6,510 bases of DNA from DAOVRL01 sp964459805. GTDB taxonomy: Bacteria; Planctomycetota; Phycisphaerae; Sedimentisphaerales; Anaerobacaceae. Both the position numbers and the translations under genes were made by a program. Shown piece by piece: positions 1-5,995 of the stretch (position 1 is its first letter; each line of letters opens with the position of its first letter). The stretch spans positions 1 to 6,510 of the forward strand of contig CAYWOD010000202.1 in the NCBI GenBank assembly GCA_964459805.1, written 5' to 3'. The notes beneath the pieces are model-generated. The model saw only the letters and a program-made list of their open reading frames with translations. It was not told the DNA's origin and did not search any database.

Positions 1-73
1 CGATTTTTCTCGGTCGTACGATATGCCAATCTCACCTATCCATTTCCCGGATGAACCAAAAGTAGATAGTCGC

Positions 74-101
74 TTGCATATCCCGCACAGACCGGTATAA
101 T
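74..101 (+). promoter_or_regulatory. Putative sigma70-type promoter for the Tat oxidoreductase
   Basis: A perfect -10 hexamer TATAAT lies at 96-101. A -35-like TTGCAT lies at 74-79 with a 16-bp spacer; read as CTTGCA at 73-78 the spacer is 17 bp. Transcription would start near 108, giving a leader of about 75 nt before the start codon at 183. The placement upstream of the only forward gene here supports it. It is a motif match only. Confidence 0.55.
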
Positions 102-166
102 CGCTCGTAGCGTAAAAGAAGGTAATGCACAAGGGCATAAAGCTGCTTGTGAAGTATAGACTTACG

Positions 167-174
167 AAAGGAGG
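167..174 (+). promoter_or_regulatory. Strong Shine-Dalgarno AAAGGAGG
   Basis: AAAGGAGG sits 8 nt before the ATG at 183, a near-ideal match to the 16S 3' end at normal spacing. It fixes the start of the oxidoreductase and implies a long N-terminal region ahead of the Tat motif. Confidence 0.8.
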
Positions 175-182
175 ATTACGAA

Positions 183-1442
183 ATGTCACAAACGCGGAAA
201 AATTCAACAGCCGGTAAGGATTCAACGCCGATAAGTCGTCGAGAGTTTGTTGCCGGCGCCGGTGCGGCGGCTTTGGCATTTACGGTGGTAAAGCCCTCGC
301 TCGTTCGCGCTTACGATGCAAACTCGAAGATCAATCTCGGAATAATCGGCTGCGGCGGGCGCGGGACCTGGATCGCCGGCTTGTTCAAAGCCCACGGCGG
401 ATACAATATCGTCGCCGCAGCAGACTACTTCAAGGACAGAACGGACAATTGCGCCGGCAGATTCGCCGTCCCCGAAGCCCGACGCTATACGGGCCTGTTC
501 GGATACAGAAAGATGTTCGACAAGGTCGATGCCGTGGCGATAGAGAGCCCGCCCTATTTCCATCCCGAGCAGGCCGCCGATGCGGTCGCCGCCGGCGCTC
601 ACGTTTACGTCGCCAAGCCCATTGCCGTCGATACGCCCGGCTGTCTGAGCATCGGCGATAGCGGCAAAAAGGCGACCGCAAAAAAACTCTGCTTCCTCGT
701 CGATTTTCAGACCCGCGCCGACCAATACTACATCGAGGCCCTAAAGCGCGTCCATGCCGGCACCTTAGGCGAATTCGTCTTCGGCGAGGCGATCTATCAC
801 GCGGGCTGCCCATTCGGGCGAATGTACGACACGTGGCGAAAGGACCCGAAAAACTCCGAGGTCCGCCTCCGCGCATGGGGACTGGATAACGTCCTCTCCG
901 GCGACATCATCACCGAGCAGAACATCCACACGCTGGACGTGGCAAACTGGATAATGGGCACCGAGCCCCTCTGGGCCGTTGGAACGGGCGGACGCACCAT
1001 TCGCCCGGTCGGCACCTGCTGGGACCATTTCGCAATCCTCTTCCAGTATCCCAACGACGTCGGCATCACCTTTAGCTCGAAGCAGTTCGACGGCCACGGC
1101 ACCCAGCCGGATGGCATCAGGAACCGAATGTTCGGCTCCAAAGGCGTCCTCGAAACCCAGTACGGCGGACAGGTCATGATCCGAGCAAAGAGCGATGAAT
1201 TCTACAAAGGCGGCAAAAGCCCAGCAATCTTCAAAGACGGCCCAGTAACAAACATCGCAACATTCCACAAGAGTATAGTAGAAGGCAAATTCGACAACCC
1301 CACAGTCCCCGAAAGCGTCCGAAGCAACCTCCTGACAATTTTAGGCCGAACCGCAGCTTACCAAAAAAGAAAAGTAACCTGGAAAGAAATGATAACAAAA
1401 GGCGAAAAACTCGACGCTAACCTAAAAGGACTAAAAGCATAG
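183..1442 (+). CDS. Tat-exported Gfo/Idh/MocA family oxidoreductase
   Basis: This 419-aa protein is a predicted NAD(P)-dependent sugar or cyclitol dehydrogenase-type oxidoreductase, exported folded by the Tat system. The N-terminus has a twin-arginine motif (S18-R19-R20-E21-F22), an Ala/Gly-rich hydrophobic stretch (about 24-36) and a likely cleavage site after VRA (43). The Rossmann dinucleotide-binding loop GIIGCGGRG is at 53-61. The family's EKP motif appears as AKP (144-146), keeping the catalytic-type Lys145. The C-terminal domain has EQNIHTLDV, with His249 and Asp252 in the usual active-site positions. Length and domain order match exported members such as glucose-fructose oxidoreductase-like proteins, which carry tightly bound cofactor. 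The substrate cannot be read from sequence; the xylanase and isomerase-like neighbours suggest sugar metabolism. It appears monocistronic, with its own promoter and a repeat-rich region downstream. GC falls from about 72% mid-gene (541-600) to about 37% in the last 60 bp. Confidence 0.93.
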   Translation: MSQTRKNSTAGKDSTPISRREFVAGAGAAALAFTVVKPSLVRAYDANSKINLGIIGCGGRGTWIAGLFKAHGGYNIVAAADYFKDRTDNCAGRFAVPEARRYTGLFGYRKMFDKVDAVAIESPPYFHPEQAADAVAAGAHVYVAKPIAVDTPGCLSIGDSGKKATAKKLCFLVDFQTRADQYYIEALKRVHAGTLGEFVFGEAIYHAGCPFGRMYDTWRKDPKNSEVRLRAWGLDNVLSGDIITEQNIHTLDVANWIMGTEPLWAVGTGGRTIRPVGTCWDHFAILFQYPNDVGITFSSKQFDGHGTQPDGIRNRMFGSKGVLETQYGGQVMIRAKSDEFYKGGKSPAIFKDGPVTNIATFHKSIVEGKFDNPTVPESVRSNLLTILGRTAAYQKRKVTWKEMITKGEKLDANLKGLKA

Positions 1443-1464
1443 GCAACCGAGGTGTACTGCCCCA

Positions 1465-1518
1465 TCTGGTCATTCCCGCGAAGCTTGTGCCCGCGAAACC
1501 GGGTAGCGGGAATCCAGA
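1465..1518. repeat. Palindromic intergenic repeat (TCTGG..ATTCCCGC / GCGGGAAT CCAGA)
   Basis: The arms are TCTGG (1465-1469) plus ATTCCCGC (1472-1479) on the left, and GCGGGAAT (1506-1513) plus CCAGA (1514-1518) on the right. That gives 13 paired bases interrupted by TC on the left side. The interior carries a second copy of CCCGCGAA (1475-1482 and 1490-1497). No T-run follows, so this is not a classic intrinsic terminator, although it could protect or end the oxidoreductase transcript that stops 22 bp upstream. The core resembles dispersed ATTCCCGC/GCGGGAAT palindromes I recall from many bacterial genomes. Confidence 0.65.
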
Positions 1519-1529
1519 CATAAAATGAT

Positions 1530-1560
1530 TTAAGGGGTCAGGAGCTTTTTAAGTTTCCGA
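1530..1560 (+). repeat. 31-bp direct repeat, copy 1
   Basis: It begins TTAAGGGGTCAG and ends TTTCCGA. It matches copy 2 at 1823-1853 in 29 of 31 positions; the differences are G/C at 1542/1835 and A/G at 1552/1845. It starts 12 bp after the palindrome ending at 1518. Strings of the GGGGTCAGG...CTTTTT kind are familiar to me near IS200/RAYT-like Y1 transposase genes in environmental genomes, but no transposase is present here. Confidence 0.75.
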
Positions 1561-1632
1561 GGTTCAACTGTAAGAAAATCAGTCGGCGGACAAGAAATGG
1601 GAGCTGGAACTCTTTTGGATTTAGCGCTTCAT

Positions 1633-1777
1633 GCCAACGGCATACATATTGTATTATGGTGCTTGTCGTCAAGGAGGATAGGGCTCCGCTGGGAAGCGAC
1701 CTGAGCGCCTTGGCGACGCTATACGGCATAGGGCGAGGTGCAGTTATGGCCTCGTCCTTTATGAATATGCCGTTGGC
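1633..1777 (+). other. Structured segment with mutually exclusive stems
   Basis: GCCAACGGCATA (1633-1644) is the exact reverse complement of TATGCCGTTGGC (1766-1777), giving a 12-bp stem around 121 bp. The inner part ACGGCATA occurs again at 1723-1730 and can pair with the same 3' arm (1766-1773). That local stem stacks on GGGCGAGG (1731-1738) pairing with CCTCGTCC (1750-1757, one G-U), with an 11-nt loop and an 8-nt 3' bulge. A smaller CGCT/AGCG hairpin (1687-1698) lies between. The segment could be a structured RNA, a MITE or REP-like element, or a relic. No known RNA family is recognised. Confidence 0.5.
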
Positions 1778-1795
1778 TCCAAAGCGATAAATCCC

Positions 1796-1810
1796 AGCGG
1801 CAAAGCCGCT
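1796..1810. repeat. Short perfect hairpin AGCGGC-AAA-GCCGCT
   Basis: A 6-bp perfect inverted repeat with a 3-nt loop lies 12 bp before direct-repeat copy 2. No U-tract follows, so a terminator role is weak. It adds to the fold density of this intergenic block. Confidence 0.5.
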
Positions 1811-1822
1811 ACTTCGGATAAC

Positions 1823-1853
1823 TTAAGGGGTCAGCAGCTTTTTAGGTTTCCGA
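1823..1853 (+). repeat. 31-bp direct repeat, copy 2
   Basis: This copy matches 1530-1560 in 29 of 31 positions. It ends 16 bp before the probable start of the zinc-ribbon gene (1870), so it occupies that gene's leader or promoter position. The two copies enclose 262 bp of folded, non-coding DNA. Confidence 0.75.
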
Positions 1854-1869
1854 TTTGGTGGTAACAAGT

Positions 1870-2319
1870 ATGACTAAACGCGATAGTATAACGCAAAAGA
1901 GAAGGCACTATTTCTTTCTAAATCCATATCAAAATGCAGCCTTTACTAAGTGCCCCAAGTGTGACAGCAAGACAAAAATTCGCAAATTCCCGCTGGTCAT
2001 TCACATCGATCCTCAGCAGCTTTTCCTCTTGAACAAGCAATGCCGTTACTGTACAAGGTGTCATTTGATAATAGCCAGAAAGTCAGAGCTGGAATCATTA
2101 ATGGCAACGGCTTTTGAAAAACTGAATCCGCAAATTATAGGGAACGATTACCTTGTGATGGGCGTTGCCGAAAGAAGCGATTGGCAAGAGAGTAAGAAAG
2201 CCAAGATGTCCGAGGGTGAAACAATAGAGCGAATGATAGTCTTCAAAGACGTTTGGAATTTCGAATTAATACCCGCCGGATGGTATCGCGACCATCTTCC
2301 CAAAGAGCCACTCGAATAG
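1870..2319 (+). CDS. Small zinc-ribbon protein of unknown function
   Basis: This 149-aa protein is soluble, with no signal peptide or membrane segment. The N-terminal half carries a probable zinc site: CPKC (Cys28, Cys31) followed 26 residues later by CRYCTRC (Cys58, Cys61, Cys64). The block between them, K-RKFPLVIHIDPQ, and the following IIAR-SELESLM resemble a conserved hypothetical family I recall from several phyla; no biochemical role is known to me. The C-terminal half is charged and ends in a Trp-rich stretch (W129, W138). I chose ATG 1870 over the in-frame TTG at 1855 because GGTGGT (1857-1862) gives a Shine-Dalgarno 7 nt ahead, while the TTG has none. Two sampled lines have about 38-40% GC, against about 62% in the xylanase, and a mobile-type repeat directly precedes it, so horizontal acquisition is plausible. 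It ends 35 bp before the xylanase and may be co-transcribed with it. Confidence 0.75.
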   Translation: MTKRDSITQKRRHYFFLNPYQNAAFTKCPKCDSKTKIRKFPLVIHIDPQQLFLLNKQCRYCTRCHLIIARKSELESLMATAFEKLNPQIIGNDYLVMGVAERSDWQESKKAKMSEGETIERMIVFKDVWNFELIPAGWYRDHLPKEPLE

Positions 2320-2344
2320 AATGGGCCAGCTATCGCGTTTTTAT

Positions 2345-2351
2345 GGAGGTG
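2345..2351 (+). promoter_or_regulatory. Shine-Dalgarno deciding the xylanase start
   Basis: GGAGGTG at 2345-2351 puts GGAGG 5 nt before ATG 2355. This selects the start that gives a clean signal peptide. It rules out the in-frame upstream ATGs at 2253 (inside the zinc-ribbon gene) and 2343 (overlapping the ribosome site). Confidence 0.8.
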
Positions 2352-2354
2352 AAT

Positions 2355-3599
2355 ATGAAGTCTAAGTTGATTGCAGTTCTGGCTCTGGTTGTGGCAGGGT
2401 ATGGTTTCTGTCACGCACAAGCAGGTGGCGATGTATCGGCCAAGTTGAAGCCGGAGGCGATTGAGACGCGGATACGCCGGCATCGGATGGGCGAGCTTGT
2501 GGTTAAGACCAGGCCGGGGGCCGAGGTCAAAATCGAGCAGTTGCGCCATGAGTTCTGGTTCGGCACGGCCATCAGCAACAGTATGGCGCCGGGAGGCTAT
2601 CGCCGCAGGATGAGCCAGGCGGACCTGGCAAAGTACAAGGAAGTCCTCGCGGCCAATTTCAATTCGGCTGTCCACGAAAATGCCCTCAAATGGCACAGTT
2701 GCGAGCGGACCGCGACCGGCGGATTCGATTATTCCGTCGCCGAGGGGATATACAAATGGGCGGCGGCCAACGATATGAAGATGCGAGGCCACTGTATCTT
2801 CTGGTGTACGGACCGTCACGTACAGGACTGGGTCAAAAAGCTCGATAAAGACGCACTGCGCAAGGTCGTCGAACGCCGGGCCCGTGATGTAACCTCCCGC
2901 TTCAAGGGCCGAATCGAGGAGTTCGACCTCAACAACGAGCTTACCTTCGGCAACTTCTATCGCCGCAACTTAGGTGACGCCATCATCAAAGATATGGCCG
3001 ATTGGGCCAAACAGGGCAACCCCAGGGCCTTGCTGTACCTCAATGAGCAGGGCAGCCTCGCATCGGGCGGGCGCAACGCCGATAAATACGTCACCCTGAT
3101 CAAAAAGACGCTCGGCCAGGGCGCCAAGATAGACGGCATCGGCTGCCAGGGCCATTTCGGGGGTATGTTCGACTCCGGGAAAGTACAGAGCACCCTCGAC
3201 CGCCTCGCCCAATTTGATTTGCCCATCAAGATAACGGAATATGATTTCAATACATCGGACGAGCAGGCAAAGGCAAAGCACCTGAGAGACTTCTACACAA
3301 TATGCTTCGCCCACCCGGCTGTCGAAGGAATCTTGATGTGGGGCTTCTGGGAAGGCGCCCACTGGAGGCCGGGAGCCGCCCTCTGGAAGCGCGACTGGAG
3401 CGAAACGCCCGCGGCTAAGGCCTATCGCGACCTCGTCTTCAACAAATGGTGGACAAAGCAATCCGGCAAAGCAGACTCTGACGGAATCTACCGCACGCGG
3501 GCATTCTACGGCAAATATTCGGTCGAATCACAAGGCAAAAAACAGCAGGTGACTCTCCAAAAGCATAAGGGGATTGAGACCCTAACCTTCTCGTATTGA
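2355..3599 (+). CDS. Secreted GH10 endo-1,4-beta-xylanase
   Basis: This 414-aa enzyme is predicted to hydrolyse internal beta-1,4 links of xylan outside the cytoplasm. A Sec signal peptide (1-21, cleavage after CHA before Gln22) is followed by a small N-terminal beta module (about 28-75, ending HEFWFGTAIS) and a GH10 TIM barrel (about 90-365). Family landmarks are ENALKWH (108-114), GHCIFW (145-150), DLNNE with acid/base Glu195, GCQGHF (263-268), ITEYD with nucleophile Glu295, and WGFWEGAHWRP (329-339). Both catalytic glutamates and the usual substrate-binding Lys, His, Gln and Trp residues are present. The tail GIYRTRAFYGKYSV onward (377-414) looks like a short C-terminal beta extension seen in related planctomycete-type enzymes. 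Cys19 is not in a good lipobox (Phe at -1), so a lipoprotein is unlikely. No own promoter is evident in the 35-bp gap upstream. It converges on the HEAT-repeat gene 51 bp away, with no clear terminator between. Confidence 0.94.
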   Translation: MKSKLIAVLALVVAGYGFCHAQAGGDVSAKLKPEAIETRIRRHRMGELVVKTRPGAEVKIEQLRHEFWFGTAISNSMAPGGYRRRMSQADLAKYKEVLAANFNSAVHENALKWHSCERTATGGFDYSVAEGIYKWAAANDMKMRGHCIFWCTDRHVQDWVKKLDKDALRKVVERRARDVTSRFKGRIEEFDLNNELTFGNFYRRNLGDAIIKDMADWAKQGNPRALLYLNEQGSLASGGRNADKYVTLIKKTLGQGAKIDGIGCQGHFGGMFDSGKVQSTLDRLAQFDLPIKITEYDFNTSDEQAKAKHLRDFYTICFAHPAVEGILMWGFWEGAHWRPGAALWKRDWSETPAAKAYRDLVFNKWWTKQSGKADSDGIYRTRAFYGKYSVESQGKKQQVTLQKHKGIETLTFSY

Positions 3600-3650
3600 A
3601 CAGTAGAAGTCTTCGGTCCTCGCCGCAACCGATGATTTCGCCGCAATGCC

Positions 3651-5255
3651 CTACTCCTCCAGGTCAATTCTGATCCCCGGCGGATCGGCGACTCTCTCAT
3701 CCATTCGCTTGCTGCCCAATCGCCCCAACGCCTGCGCAATATACGGCCGGATCCGTTCGTCAGGATGCTTCAGAGCCATTAGCAGGTCTTCTTCATGCTC
3801 TATAAGCCGGGATCTTTCCTCCCCGGATGCATGTCGCAGCAAGTTCGCAGCTCTTCGCCTCACATCTTCGTTAGGGTCATATAGTGCCGTGATCAGAGGC
3901 TGCATGAAAAGCGGATGCCGGTACCGGAAAAAATGGACCGACTTGAGCAATGCGGGACTTATCACCTTCAGTCTCACTTGAGAGCTCTTATTATTGGTCA
4001 GATGCCAGCATAGAATGTCGAATACTTCCATATCATAGTGGAAAAGGTCAAACGTGCTGATTGCCTCGGTGTATCCTTCGAGGGCCAGCTCATCCAGTGC
4101 ATAGATAGCCGGCTGGCCGAATTTAGCCAGGCACCTTATCGCGCCGTACTGCTGCGCGCCTGCCTCATTTCTCGCTATTTCCTTACAGCGTTCGATTCCC
4201 TCCTCAATCTCCAGATCGCGGACCTCCATCCATACGGCAGTGGGGGCCGCCCCCTTGTTTTCCGTCTGACGAAGCCGCGCGACTACCGAAGGATCATCAA
4301 ACAGGCTGAGCTCCGCCGCCACTCGCCTGCCTACGTCAAAGCCGCTCGTAAACTTCTGCATCGGGAGCTCTTTCGAGAGATCTCTGCCCTTTGCTTTGAC
4401 GAGCGGCCCTGCGCCGTTAAGCCCGAAAAGCTGATCGACAGGCGACGGCATCACAGGCCCTCTGCCTTCGAGCACGTCGAACCACGCCTCGACCTGCTCC
4501 TCCGCCGGAAGACCCCTCGTCAGAATCTTGCAGATCGCCACTGCAAATGCCCCGCTTGTCCGGGAATCCTCGTAATATACATAAACACACATGGTGCCGA
4601 ACAGCCAGCCGCCGTGCATCTTGTTGAGCCTTTTCAGCGTCGGCAGTGCTCGTTCATCGCCGATCTCTCCAAGATGCTCCGCCGCCGCCACTTTGCTCGC
4701 AAACATCCCGCCCGAAAGCATCCCCATCAAACCATCGAAATCACCAAACGCCGCCATTTCCCGAATCGCGATACCCTCCGCCTTGATTCTTTCGGTATCC
4801 ACCCGTACAGTCCCCATGGTCAGCCTTCTATCAGACCCGCCTTTCCCTGACCGTCCGCCTTTATCTGTACCCAACGGTCCGCCCTTGGCAACCGTGCGTT
4901 CCGGGGCGACCGCAGCCTCGACAGTAGCCGGCTGCTCATCTTTCCTTGCGGCAGCGTGATCGCCGCTATCCCTTGCTGCGCCTAGCGCCATAGATTCTTC
5001 ACTCCGTTTCGCCGCACCCCCGCCGGGCGCCAAGAGATATACTATGCCTCCAAATACCCCTGCAACGATGACCGCCGCGGCGGCTAACTTTGTTGCCCTG
5101 CTCCTGCCGACCCCACCACGCAGATACGATATGGTTGCTTCCTGCCTCCGAATTCCCGGCAGCCTTATCTCTGCCTCCAATTCATCCAACAGGCCATCCG
5201 GAGCAGCTATATCCGGTGCACGCTTCAGAAGTCTCTCAATCTTTCTATCCCACAT
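3651..5255 (-). CDS. HEAT-repeat single-TM protein, candidate anti-sigma or sensor partner
   Basis: The 534-aa protein has an N-terminal cytoplasmic segment (1-53, with the amphipathic stretch LLDELEAEIRLP at 22-33) and one transmembrane helix (about 57-75). Basic residues just before the helix suggest N-in/C-out topology. An Ala/Gly/Lys-rich low-complexity linker follows (about 78-145), then a large helical domain. HEAT-like units are visible at about 183-212 (KVAAAEHLGEIGDERALPTL), 362-392, 453-476 (DPNEDVRRRAANLLRHA) and 487-516 (HPDERIRPYIAQALGRLG). The gene lies 46 bp after the ECF sigma gene on the same strand, the usual position of an anti-sigma factor. I see no H-x3-C-x2-C zinc anti-sigma motif, so the regulatory role is inferred from position and topology only. 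GGAAGGAG (5263-5270) lies 7 nt before the ATG. It could instead be a scaffold or an unrelated envelope protein. Confidence 0.8.
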   Translation of the reverse strand: MWDRKIERLLKRAPDIAAPDGLLDELEAEIRLPGIRRQEATISYLRGGVGRSRATKLAAAAVIVAGVFGGIVYLLAPGGGAAKRSEESMALGAARDSGDHAAARKDEQPATVEAAVAPERTVAKGGPLGTDKGGRSGKGGSDRRLTMGTVRVDTERIKAEGIAIREMAAFGDFDGLMGMLSGGMFASKVAAAEHLGEIGDERALPTLKRLNKMHGGWLFGTMCVYVYYEDSRTSGAFAVAICKILTRGLPAEEQVEAWFDVLEGRGPVMPSPVDQLFGLNGAGPLVKAKGRDLSKELPMQKFTSGFDVGRRVAAELSLFDDPSVVARLRQTENKGAAPTAVWMEVRDLEIEEGIERCKEIARNEAGAQQYGAIRCLAKFGQPAIYALDELALEGYTEAISTFDLFHYDMEVFDILCWHLTNNKSSQVRLKVISPALLKSVHFFRYRHPLFMQPLITALYDPNEDVRRRAANLLRHASGEERSRLIEHEEDLLMALKHPDERIRPYIAQALGRLGSKRMDERVADPPGIRIDLEE

Positions 5256-5262
5256 CTTGATT

Positions 5263-5270
5263 CTCCTTCC
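5263..5270 (-). promoter_or_regulatory. Shine-Dalgarno for the HEAT-repeat gene
   Basis: On the minus strand, GGAAGGAG is 7 nt upstream of the ATG at 5255. It is a far stronger site than that of the sigma gene upstream, so the membrane partner may be translated in excess over the sigma factor. Confidence 0.75.
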
Positions 5271-5301
5271 AATTCACAAAACAGCAACTCCCTTGTCCCA
5301 T

Positions 5302-5838
5302 TTATCCTCCACCTATCTCAGACCTCAGCTTCCCTATGGCCCTGCGAAACCTGTATCTGACAGTGCTTGCAGCCTCGTCCAAGACCCCGGCCGTCTCTCG
5401 CAGCGACAATCCCTGATAGAAATGCAAATGAATAATCTGTCTCTCATCTTCTTCGAGTTCATCGACAAGTCTGTAAAGTCGCTCTGCCAACTGCCTGTCC
5501 TCTGCATGTTCATAAGGCCCGGGATTGGCGTCCGCCCGTGCGGTCCACCATTCCTCTGATCGCTCCATCACGCCGCCTTTCTTCCGCAGCCAGTCAACAT
5601 ACACGCTGTAGGCGATTTTATGAATCCATGTGGAGAATGTGCACTCGCCCCGATAATTCCCCAACGACGACCATAACCGGCGGAACGTCTCCTGCGTTAG
5701 GTCTTGAGCGTCCAACGTGCTACTCGAAAGACGTCGCAAGTAAGTATAAACTTTCTGATAAAAGAGCTTCACCAGTTCAGACGCTGCGCGCCTGTCTCCA
5801 TTTTGAGCTTTCAAACAAAGCCTGGTTGCTTGCTTCAC
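5302..5838 (-). CDS. ECF-type RNA polymerase sigma factor (sigma70 family)
   Basis: This 178-aa protein has the two-domain layout of an extracytoplasmic function sigma factor, which directs RNA polymerase to a specific promoter set. Region 2 spans about 14-87, with region 2.2 as DAQDLTQETFRRLWSSL (43-59) and 2.3/2.4 as FSTWIHKIAYSVYVDWLRKK (68-87). A linker rich in Glu and Trp follows (88-115). Region 4 spans about 122-174, with the helix-turn-helix LSLRETAGVLDEAASTVRYR (144-163). The start is GTG at 5838: an in-frame TAA lies 24 bp upstream and no in-frame ATG intervenes. Its Shine-Dalgarno is weak (GGAA about 10 nt upstream). An AT-rich TAATAT on the minus strand (5877-5872) could be its -10, but no good -35 accompanies it. 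It is first of a likely two-gene operon with the HEAT-repeat protein. Confidence 0.92.
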   Translation of the reverse strand: MKQATRLCLKAQNGDRRAASELVKLFYQKVYTYLRRLSSSTLDAQDLTQETFRRLWSSLGNYRGECTFSTWIHKIAYSVYVDWLRKKGGVMERSEEWWTARADANPGPYEHAEDRQLAERLYRLVDELEEDERQIIHLHFYQGLSLRETAGVLDEAASTVRYRFRRAIGKLRSEIGGG

Positions 5839-5915
5839 TGCTGAGCATTCCAGATATAGTTACTGTTTCCTATATTAGTTTAGACGCAAAGATAGCTGTA
5901 CCGCGCAAGTATTTT

Positions 5916-5944
5916 TTGCGAACTTCTCGATTCTCCAGTAGAAT
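5916..5944 (+). promoter_or_regulatory. Putative sigma70-type promoter for the isomerase-like gene
   Basis: TTGCGA (5916-5921) and TAGAAT (5939-5944) are separated by exactly 17 bp, a good housekeeping-sigma match. Transcription would begin near 5951 and give a leader of about 200 nt that includes the C9 run. It is a motif match only. Confidence 0.4.
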
Positions 5945-5986
5945 CAAAGGGACGGCAGCCTTTTGCATTCTGTATTACGCCGTACT

Positions 5987-5995
5987 CCCCCCCCC
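5987..5995 (+). repeat. Homopolymer run of nine C
   Basis: Nine consecutive C lie in the predicted leader of the isomerase-like gene, about 155 bp before its start. Such runs are prone to slippage during replication and to assembly or sequencing error. No coding frame depends on it as far as I can see. Confidence 0.85.

Larger units (their letters stand above)
1443..1869. other. Repeat-rich intergenic region without a convincing gene
   Basis: These 427 bp hold no gene I can support. They contain a long palindrome (1465-1518), two copies of a 31-bp direct repeat (1530-1560 and 1823-1853), a strongly folded segment (1633-1777) and a short perfect hairpin (1796-1810). A stop-free forward frame runs from 1524 to the TAA at 1788-1790, but its first ATG is at 1656, leaving only 44 codons that match nothing I recognise. 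A 63-codon minus-strand frame over 1729-1538 also lacks recognisable content. The block resembles accumulated REP-like or mobile-element debris. Confidence 0.6.

Noticed and set aside
1..100. Possible tail of an upstream gene (open frames ending at TGA 52-54 or TAA 98-100)
   Set aside because: Both frames are too short to identify. The longer one ends inside the putative -10 promoter element, so neither can be supported.
1656..1790. 44-codon forward ORF between the direct repeats
   Set aside because: It has no Shine-Dalgarno at suitable spacing and no recognisable sequence, and it lies inside the folded repeat segment. Probably chance.
1465..1853. CRISPR array
   Set aside because: There are only two copies of the 31-bp repeat, separated by 262 bp of folded sequence, with no regular spacers and no cas genes.
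2148..2819. 223-codon open frame on the minus strand
   Set aside because: It spans the end of the zinc-ribbon gene and the start of the xylanase in antisense, with no family features. Both sense genes have clear motifs and ribosome sites.
3600..3650. Bidirectional terminator between the convergent xylanase and HEAT-repeat genes
   Set aside because: No stable GC-rich stem followed by a T-tract is visible on either strand; only weak partial complementarity (CGGT/ACCG).
4038..4850. 270-codon open frame on the plus strand
   Set aside because: It lies fully antisense to the HEAT-repeat gene, is rich in Arg, His and Pro, and has no recognisable domain. It is a shadow of the real gene.
5860..5866. 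GGAAAC-like ECF -35 element on the minus strand upstream of the sigma gene (autoregulation)
   Set aside because: A matching -10 would fall almost on the GTG start codon, leaving no leader and no ribosome site. Not credible without data.
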